DNA of 7,514 bases, taken from an uncultured Rhodanobacteraceae bacterium (GTDB lineage: Bacteria; Pseudomonadota; Gammaproteobacteria; Xanthomonadales; Rhodanobacteraceae). The stretch is from positions 1-7,514 of the forward strand of contig CAJXGK010000083.1 in assembly GCA_913053815.1 (NCBI GenBank). Reading direction: 5' to 3'. The notes beneath the pieces were generated by a model. That model was not told the DNA's origin. It was given only the letters and a program-made list of their open reading frames with translations, and did not search any database. Both the position numbers and the translations under genes were made by a program. Positions 1 through 4,522 of this stretch are shown here, one piece after another (positions within the stretch are counted from its first letter, which is position 1; each line of letters opens with the position of its first letter).

Positions 1-1
1 G

Positions 2-376
2 GGAAACTGCTCGGCCAAACGCGACGCTGTGCTGCAACAGTGGTATCGGGAGCGCCTCCGGGAACAGCTGCCGGCGCTTCTCGCCAAGTGGGGGCCCGCA
101 GTGGGCGTGACCGTTTCCGAGCTGCGCATCAAGAAAATGAAGACCCTTTGGGGTAGCTGCAATGCTGAAGCCCGGCGCATCTGGCTGAATCCGGAATTGG
201 CCAAGAAGCCGGTCTCGTGTCTCGAGTACATCCTGGTTCACGAAATGGTCCATTTGCTTGAACGCCACCACAACGAGCGCTTCCGTGAGTCGATGGATGC
301 ACTGATGCCGTCGTGGCGTCTATTCCGGGAGGTGCTGAATCGAGCTCCCTTAACACACGAAACGTGGCGGTATTAA
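2..376 (+). CDS. YgjP-type (M48/M72-like, DUF45) zinc metallopeptidase, C-terminal part
   Basis: The reading frame is open from the window edge to the TAA at 374-376, so the gene starts upstream. The GTG at 29 is probably an internal Val codon. About 124 residues are visible; the family usually has about 230, so roughly the C-terminal half is here. A WGSC motif (codons at 149-160) is followed by HEMVH (239-253), an HExxH zinc-binding helix, then HHNERF, whose His is the likely third zinc ligand. The order WGSC, N-x-x-L, EYILVHEMVH, HH is diagnostic of the YgjP/SprT-like group. These are predicted cytoplasmic metal-dependent hydrolases, and the physiological substrate is not established. No signal peptide or membrane segment is seen in this part. 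It converges on the histidine kinase gene with only 22 bp between stop codons and no hairpin terminator in the gap. The family call is secure; the function is not. Confidence 0.88.
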   Translation, partial: GNCSAKRDAVLQQWYRERLREQLPALLAKWGPAVGVTVSELRIKKMKTLWGSCNAEARRIWLNPELAKKPVSCLEYILVHEMVHLLERHHNERFRESMDALMPSWRLFREVLNRAPLTHETWRY

Positions 377-398
377 GGAAAAGTACCCTACCCGCCAG

Positions 399-1844
399 TC
401 ATCTCTTGTCCTCGGCCGGCTCAGTCGGCACTGTGAATTCAAGCGTTACACGCAAGCCGGGGCTCGCATCTTCCAGGCGTAATTTGGCATCATGCAGTTC
501 GGCGATGGCCCGGACCAGGGCCAGGCCCAGGCCGGAACCGGGCATATGACGGCTGCAGTCGAGCCGGTGGAAGGGTTGCAGTACGTTGTCGCGCTGGTCC
601 GCAGGAATGCCCGGGCCATCGTCGCTGACCCAGGCCAGGATTCGTGGCGCCTGCCGCTGCAAGCCAATGGTGATGTGCCCGCCGGCCGGGGTATGGCGCA
701 TGGCGTTCTCGATCAGATTGACGAAAGCTTGGGCCAGCAGTTCACGATCACCGACCACGTGGATAGCGGAGGCGATGTTACTTCGCAGATGATGCGCCTC
801 GTCTTCGGCCACGACCGCGTACATTTCCGTCAATTCGAGGAGTAGGGCGCTGAGATCGACCGGGGCAAAACTGCTCCGGGCGTCCCCGGATTCAATGCGT
901 GCGATGCGCAGCAAAGCCTGGAAGATGTTCAGCAGTTCATCGATATCAGCTAACGCTTCATCGAGGGTCTGTTCGAGTTGTTTACCGCCGGGCGGATGCG
1001 CACGGGCTTGCTCCAGTTTGCGCCGCAGGCGGGTCAGTGGCGTGCGCAGATCATGGGCAATATCGGCACTGATGCGCCGTACCTCGGCCAGCAGCGCTTC
1101 GATGCGGTCGAGCATCTGGTTGACCGTGCCGGCGATGTGGTCAAACTCATCGCCACTACCCCGCACCGGCATGCGCCGGCTCAGTTCCCCACCACGAATG
1201 ATCATGGCCACCTTGGACATCTCACTGGCGCGGCGCAGCAGCCGGCGGCCCACCAGCACCCCGAGCAACAGGGACAAGAGCACCATGAACAGCAGCGCAC
1301 TGAGGAAAATCTTGCCGGCACTTTCCTGCATCTGATCGATATAGAAGCGATCACGGCCAACCACCAGCAAGGCGCCCTGGGGGGTACGCAACGCATAAAG
1401 CAGCAGGATGTGGGGAGTGAGATGCTGCTGCCTGGCAACCGGTGTGACCCGCGGCGTGACCTGCCACTCGGACCAACCCAAATGTAGTGGTTGATGATTC
1501 AGGTTACCTGCCAACTGAGTGCCATCGAACCCATACAGCGCGTACCAACGTGGCAAGGGGGCATCCAGATTTACGCGCTCGTCGATCTCGGTACGCAGAG
1601 TATCCAGGCCCTGGTGTTTGGCCAGGGCCACCAGATCCAGGGCATCCGTACGTATATCATCGTGCAGCCGGGTCTGGCTTTCACGCGTAAACCCCACATA
1701 CATGGCGGCGGCCATGACCACCGAGGCAAAGGTGAACAAGCTGGCCAACAGCAGGGCCAGGCGAAAGGCGCTGGTGGTCCGCGCAGCCTGGTGGACCGTG
1801 GAGGAGGCTTGCGAAGACGGGGAGCGGTGGGGCAGAATTTTCAC
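399..1844 (-). CDS. Two-component sensor histidine kinase (HAMP, HisKA, HATPase_c)
   Basis: This is a 481-residue inner-membrane sensor kinase that should autophosphorylate and pass phosphate to the regulator encoded just upstream. Order of domains: a basic N-terminus; TM1 about 27-50; a periplasmic sensor region about 51-177 of no recognised fold; TM2 about 178-199; HAMP about 200-252; HisKA with the H-box HDLRTPL (His264 is the phosphoacceptor); N-box NLIEN (Asn380); G1 box DDGPGIP (408-414); F-box Phe425; G2 box GSGLGLAL (436-443). All catalytic boxes are intact and the length is normal. The start is GTG at 1844: an in-frame TAA lies six bases upstream, so no longer start exists. No Shine-Dalgarno motif is visible before it. 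The gap to the regulator gene is 229 bp, unusually wide for such a pair, and contains a MITE-like insertion. The signal is unknown; no metal-binding cluster stands out in the sensor region. Confidence 0.93.
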   Translation of the reverse strand: MKILPHRSPSSQASSTVHQAARTTSAFRLALLLASLFTFASVVMAAAMYVGFTRESQTRLHDDIRTDALDLVALAKHQGLDTLRTEIDERVNLDAPLPRWYALYGFDGTQLAGNLNHQPLHLGWSEWQVTPRVTPVARQQHLTPHILLLYALRTPQGALLVVGRDRFYIDQMQESAGKIFLSALLFMVLLSLLLGVLVGRRLLRRASEMSKVAMIIRGGELSRRMPVRGSGDEFDHIAGTVNQMLDRIEALLAEVRRISADIAHDLRTPLTRLRRKLEQARAHPPGGKQLEQTLDEALADIDELLNIFQALLRIARIESGDARSSFAPVDLSALLLELTEMYAVVAEDEAHHLRSNIASAIHVVGDRELLAQAFVNLIENAMRHTPAGGHITIGLQRQAPRILAWVSDDGPGIPADQRDNVLQPFHRLDCSRHMPGSGLGLALVRAIAELHDAKLRLEDASPGLRVTLEFTVPTEPAEDKR

Positions 1845-1880
1845 GGATTAGTGGCCAACCATGCAGTCAGTTGAACGATA

Positions 1881-2022
1881 GGGAACCTCTAAAAACCTAC
1901 TGCGCGAACCGCTTGCGGTGTCGGGTGCTCGTTCGTGCCTCGCCTAGCCACTGGATATATCTCGTTGCTCACTCCGCGAGGCCTGGCACTCGGCCCGCTC
2001 GTGACGGTTTTGACAGGGTCCC
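1881..2022 (-). mobile_element. MITE-like element, copy A, between response regulator and kinase genes
   Basis: The element is 142 bp and has no coding capacity. Its left end (1881-1897, gggaacctctaaaaacc) and the reverse complement of its right end (2006-2022, gggaccctgtcaaaacc) match at 14 of 17 positions, forming terminal inverted repeats. It is flanked by GATA at 1877-1880 and again at 2023-2026, which looks like a target-site duplication (CGATA if the last C is counted outside the repeat). A 7-bp inner dyad, GCCTCGC at 1937-1943 with GCGAGGC at 1976-1982, surrounds a central GATATATC (1954-1961). A related copy lies at 3960-4101 in the opposite orientation. The strand given here is the one on which copy A reads like copy B on +. 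Small size, terminal repeats, target duplication and a second copy together fit a non-autonomous element moved by a transposase elsewhere. The parent family is unknown; a 4-bp duplication would fit IS5-like transposases but does not prove one. Confidence 0.72.
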
Positions 2023-2073
2023 GATAATTCGAGTAAACCCAGGTCGCTGCATCCACCATGCTCTGGCAAGCGC

Positions 2074-2760
2074 TCAGCTATCGGTCCGGGGGGCACGCAC
2101 CCGGTACCCATAGCCGCGTATGGTTTCGATCAATTCACCCTGGCCTTTACAGTTCACCTTGCTGCGCAACCGTGACATATTAGTTTCTACCACGCTGGTC
2201 CGTGGGTCGAAATGAAAATGCCAGACTTGCTCTAGCAGCATGGTTCGGGTTACGACCTTGCCGGCATGCTGCATGAGAATTTCTATCAGCCGAAATTCAG
2301 TAGGAGTTAGATCCAGAATTTCTCCGGAACGGGTGAATTCATGGCGAGTCAGATCAATTCGCAAAATGCCGGCTTGAAATACACTGCGAACCGGGTTGAG
2401 TGGCGGTCGACGCCCCAGCGCCCGCAACCGGGCCACCAACTCGGCAAACGCAAAAGGCTTGCCAAGATAATCATCAGCCCCGGCATTCAGGCCTTCAATC
2501 CGCTGTGGGGTATCACTCAAAGCCGTGAGCATAACGATGGGAGCCTGCACATCGGCGGCACGGATCGACTTAATTAGGGTGATGCCATCCAGTTTCGGCA
2601 ACATACGATCGACGACCATGCTGTCGAAATGGCTTTGGGTGGCCAGCAATAACCCTTCCTGACCATCAACGGCCGTTTCGGTCTGATAGCCTTCCTGCTC
2701 CAATCCCCGTGCTATCCACTCGCGGGTCTCCTCATCATCTTCAATAATCAATACACGCAT
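2074..2760 (-). CDS. OmpR/PhoB-family two-component response regulator
   Basis: This 228-residue DNA-binding regulator has an N-terminal receiver domain (about 1-115) with acidic residues Glu7/Asp8/Asp9, phosphoacceptor Asp51 in VVDRMLPKLDG, Thr79 and Lys101 (LGKPF). All expected phosphorylation residues are present. The C-terminal winged-helix Trans_reg_C domain (about 130-224) carries LTPTEFRLIEIL, the recognition-helix region VVETNMSRLRSKV and the closing GYGYRV. Length is typical. The ATG at 2760 is supported by AGGGAG on the - strand (2771-2776), 10 bases upstream. It lies upstream of the histidine kinase gene on the same strand, so the two are the natural partners of one system, probably co-transcribed from the 2761-3160 region. 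Regulators of this class often control their own operon, and dyads at 2846-2861 and 2932-2958 are possible sites. I cannot assign a subfamily such as QseB, PmrA or CzcR from sequence alone. Confidence 0.94.
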   Translation of the reverse strand: MRVLIIEDDEETREWIARGLEQEGYQTETAVDGQEGLLLATQSHFDSMVVDRMLPKLDGITLIKSIRAADVQAPIVMLTALSDTPQRIEGLNAGADDYLGKPFAFAELVARLRALGRRPPLNPVRSVFQAGILRIDLTRHEFTRSGEILDLTPTEFRLIEILMQHAGKVVTRTMLLEQVWHFHFDPRTSVVETNMSRLRSKVNCKGQGELIETIRGYGYRVRAPRTDS

Positions 2761-2845
2761 GAGTCGGCGGCTCCCTCATTGATGGTGTTTTGCGATGGCA
2801 GGATTTATCCACACGTCGACAGCCATGATACCCCGCAGGCATCAA

Positions 2846-2861
2846 GACCCATGAATGGGTC
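2846..2861. promoter_or_regulatory. Dyad GACCCAT-GA-ATGGGTC upstream of response regulator
   Basis: Two perfect 7-bp inverted arms are separated by GA, about 85 bp upstream of the regulator start. It lies between the weak promoter candidate near 2931 and the gene, so it could be an operator or a hairpin in the 5' leader. The symmetry is seen directly; the function is inferred. Confidence 0.35.
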
Positions 2862-2930
2862 AAATAGGGCCTACCCGTCGCGGTCCGATTGCCGCCTTAC
2901 TTGGTCACTCATATCTTATCTATCCCATTG

Positions 2931-2959
2931 ACTATACATGGAATTTACTCTTGTATAGA
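2931..2959 (-). promoter_or_regulatory. Weak candidate promoter for the response regulator-kinase operon
   Basis: On the - strand, TATAGT (+ coordinates 2931-2936) matches the -10 consensus at five of six positions. A poor -35, TCTATA (2954-2959, three of six), lies 17 bp upstream. The whole lies in the most AT-rich part of the intergenic region and gives a leader of about 165 nt. The weak -35 would suit activation by a regulator. Confidence 0.27.
2932..2958. promoter_or_regulatory. Hyphenated dyad CTATACA-N13-TGTATAG
   Basis: Perfect 7-bp inverted arms at 2932-2938 and 2952-2958 are separated by 13 bp, so their centres are about two helical turns apart, a spacing common for dimeric regulators. 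It overlaps the candidate promoter between the divergent genes. Binding is inferred, not shown. Confidence 0.35.
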
Positions 2960-3160
2960 GCATCCACGAAGCATTCACCAGCATTTTTGAAAACCCCCAC
3001 ATACCGATGAACGATAGCGTTACATGGTGGGCAACACCCCCGAGGCGCTCGGCGATAACTGTAGCCCCGCCGTGACCCAGCATCGTTCTTGGCGAACCCG
3101 TAAGGACCGCCCTGGTATCCAGGTCTAAACTGGCAGCCGGTCGCTCACTGAGGAAGATCT

Positions 3161-3881
3161 ATGTCAACGCCTACTGCTGCATCGACTGAATCCCATGATT
3201 TTTCCAGCCTGCGCGCCCTCTTCCTGAACTGCACGCTCAAGCCCAGTCCCCAGCTCTCGCACACCGAGGGGCTAATCCGCATCGCTCGCAGTGTCATGGA
3301 AAAGCATGGTGTGGAGGTAGAAGTGTCGCGGCCGGTGGACTTTGACGTCGCCTACGGGGTGTATCCCGACATGACCGAACACGGCTGGGAGCACGATGAG
3401 TGGCCCTCACTACAGAGTAAAGTGATGGCCGCCCACATCCTGGTGGTGTGTACGCCAATCTGGCTGGGCGACAAATCATCCGTATGCAGCAAGGTGATTG
3501 AACGGCTCTACAGCTACTCAGGCGAACTCAACGAACACGGTCAATACGCCTAGCGGCTGTCTGATCACCGGCAACGAGGACGGTGCCAAGCACTGTGCCA
3601 TGAATATTCTGTATTCGTTGCAGCATCTGGGCTACGTTATTCCACCGCAAGCCGATGCCTGCTGGCTGGGTGAAGTCGGACCAGGACCGTCGTATCTGGA
3701 TCCGGGCTCAGGAGGCCCGGAAAACGACTTTACCAATCGCAATACCACCTTCATGGCCTGGAACCTGATGCATCTGGCCAAGATATTGCACCAGGCTGGC
3801 GGTATTCCTGCACACGGTAATCAGCGGGCGGCCTGGGATGCCGGCTGCCGGTTCGACTTCCCCAACCCCGAATACCGCTAA
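3161..3881 (+). pseudogene. Flavodoxin-fold NAD(P)H-dependent FMN reductase-like protein, frameshifted
   Basis: The gene is split between two frames. The first part, 3161-3553, gives 130 residues and ends at TAG (3551-3553). The second continues in the next frame to the TAA at 3879-3881. Part one has the flavodoxin start (ALFLNCTLKPSP, residues 19-30, the FMN phosphate loop region) and TPIWLGDKSS (98-107), the second flavin-contacting loop. Part two carries GCLITGNEDG and the conserved tail PGSGGPENDFTNRNTTF to RFDFPNPEYR. From memory of the family, the product runs GQYA, about six residues including YGKVG or YGRVG, then GCLITGNED. Only four bases, TAGC, lie in that gap here, so about 14 bp appear lost. 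Both sides otherwise look conserved, so the break seems recent, or is an assembly error. The start has a good AGGAAG at 3151-3156. The family is predicted cytoplasmic flavin reductases/quinone-type oxidoreductases with no defined substrate. No slippery sequence suggests programmed frameshifting. Confidence 0.82.
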
Positions 3882-3902
3882 GCAACTCAGCCGCCGGATA
3901 CC

Positions 3903-3937
3903 CCAACCGCTGTATGTCGGCCGTAGCGGAGGGTTGG
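3903..3937 (+). terminator. Possible hairpin downstream of the flavoprotein pseudogene
   Basis: CCAACCGCT (3903-3911) can pair with AGCGG and TTGG (3925-3929, 3934-3937) if four bases bulge out. It lies 21 bases after the pseudogene stop, where a terminator would be expected. No T-run follows, so it is not a classical intrinsic terminator. Confidence 0.25.
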
Positions 3938-3959
3938 CGTGCTCAAATCCAAGTGCCTT

Positions 3960-4101
3960 GGGAAACCTTTCAAAATCATCACGGGCGGGCCGAGTACCAG
4001 GCCTCGCGGAGTGAGCAACGAGATATATCAGCTAGATAGACGAGGAGTAAGCGAGACCGCAACGCAGCCATTGAGCCGCGCAGTAGATTTACGAGGTGTC
4101 C
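3960..4101 (+). mobile_element. MITE-like element, copy B (diverged)
   Basis: This is a second copy of the element at 1881-2022, also about 142 bp and in opposite orientation. The 45-bp core 3985-4029 matches the reverse complement of 1954-1998 with a single difference. Outside the core the copies align only patchily: the left end gggaaacctttcaaaatc resembles copy A's gggaccctgtcaaaacc, and CGCGCAGTAG (4077-4086) is shared near the right end. Its terminal repeats are degenerate and I see no clear target duplication, so it looks older than copy A or belongs to a different subfamily. The exact ends are uncertain by a few bases. Confidence 0.65.
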
Positions 4102-4180
4102 GCTCAATCGCCTCGAACCTGCACGTCAGTTTGCCCTGGAAGAGAGCTTGAGTGTCCGTGCAACGGAACATCCTGATCAT

Positions 4181-4224
4181 TTACGTATCCCGTTACGTAT
4201 GACGTAATACGGCTAGCGTAATAC
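4181..4224. repeat. Cluster of short ACGTA-type direct and inverted repeats
   Basis: TTACGTAT occurs at 4181-4188 and 4193-4200 (period 12), and CGTAATAC at 4203-4210 and 4217-4224 (period 14). The two kinds are partly inverted: TTACGT-ATG-ACGTAA (4193-4207) is a perfect 6-bp dyad, nested in CCGT (4190-4193) to ACGG (4209-4212). Such spacing can mark a multi-site protein-binding region, but no protein can be named. Confidence 0.45.
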
Positions 4225-4282
4225 AAGGATATGTGCGCCCGGGATGGCGAGCCTGGTTGCGGTATTCGTACCCTTTCACGTC

Positions 4283-4336
4283 ATACCCACACAGGCGGGT
4301 ATCCAGTGAAGGAAGTTATGACCACGTAGTGGGTAT
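4283..4336. repeat. REP-like palindrome with alternative pairing arm
   Basis: ATACCCAC (4283-4290) pairs imperfectly with GCGGGTAT (4295-4302) and perfectly over 8 bp with GTGGGTAT (4329-4336). The short form, tcatacccN8-9gggtatccagtg, resembles small dispersed palindromes seen in many proteobacterial intergenic regions. A single window cannot show that it is repeated genome-wide. The two downstream arms are mutually exclusive partners of the first. Confidence 0.4.
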
Positions 4337-4465
4337 TCGATCTTTTCGGTCGTCATCGGTAAACGATCACCGCTCCCTTTAGGCTCTGCTGTGTATCGTC
4401 CTGGACACCCTTATCTGTGGTAAGAGGGCATTTACTGTAGCAGGTGCACGCACCCACTCAAACAT

Positions 4466-4494
4466 AAAAAAAGGGCCGGTCAAAGGCCGGCCCT
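4466..4494 (-). terminator. Rho-independent terminator of the TonB-dependent receptor gene
   Basis: Read on the - strand, an 8-bp stem AGGGCCGG/CCGGCCCT (arms 4487-4494 and 4472-4479) with a 7-nt loop is followed at once by seven T residues (4466-4472). It lies about 28 bases after the receptor stop at 4523-4525. The T-run is on this strand only, so it terminates leftward transcription. Confidence 0.9.
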
Positions 4495-4522
4495 CACGTA
4501 TAGGTAACTCAGGTTTCTGCGA

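Larger units (their letters stand above)
2761..3160. other. 400-bp divergent intergenic region
   Basis: No convincing gene lies here. It separates the regulator gene (leftward) from the broken flavoprotein gene (rightward), so it should hold promoters for both. Visible structure: a dyad GACCCAT-GA-ATGGGTC (2846-2861), an AT-rich stretch around 2910-2960 with a CTATACA/TGTATAG dyad, and a CCTGG-TAT-CCAGG palindrome (3111-3123). An AGGAAG Shine-Dalgarno sequence (3151-3156) precedes the ATG at 3161 by 4 bases. Confidence 0.6.
3882..4522. other. 640-bp gene-poor region rich in repeats
   Basis: No credible gene is present; an open frame at 3939-4151 runs through the MITE-like copy and has no family character. 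In order the region holds a bulged hairpin (3903-3937), element copy B (3960-4101), an ACGTA-type repeat cluster (4181-4224), a REP-like palindrome with a second arm (4283-4336) and the receptor terminator (4466-4494). I see nothing identifiable between about 4340 and 4460 beyond a short imperfect stem around 4408-4428. Confidence 0.6.

Noticed and set aside
377..398. Search for a bidirectional terminator between the convergent metallopeptidase and kinase genes
   Set aside because: The 22-bp gap has no inverted repeat and no T-run.
492..1487. Several + strand frames opposite the histidine kinase
   Set aside because: They lie antisense to intact kinase domains and lack motifs of their own.
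1871..2113. Open reading frame of 80 codons on + between regulator and kinase
   Set aside because: It covers the antisense of copy A and of the regulator's last codons. The composition is not protein-like.
3111..3123. Palindrome CCTGG-TAT-CCAGG upstream of the flavoprotein gene
   Set aside because: The arms are only 5 bp and no promoter is clearly paired with it. It is noted as part of the intergenic region only.
3024..3128. Small frame of 34 codons before the flavoprotein gene
   Set aside because: No Shine-Dalgarno sequence precedes the ATG and no family is recognised. A chance frame cannot be excluded.
3939..4151. Open reading frame of 70 codons on +
   Set aside because: It runs through MITE-like copy B, has no recognisable motif and no ribosome binding site. 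The sequence is explained by the element.
4311..4328. Tiny leader frame ATG ACC ACG TAG after AAGGAAG
   Set aside because: A three-residue frame with a good ribosome site can arise by chance, and no gene follows on that strand.
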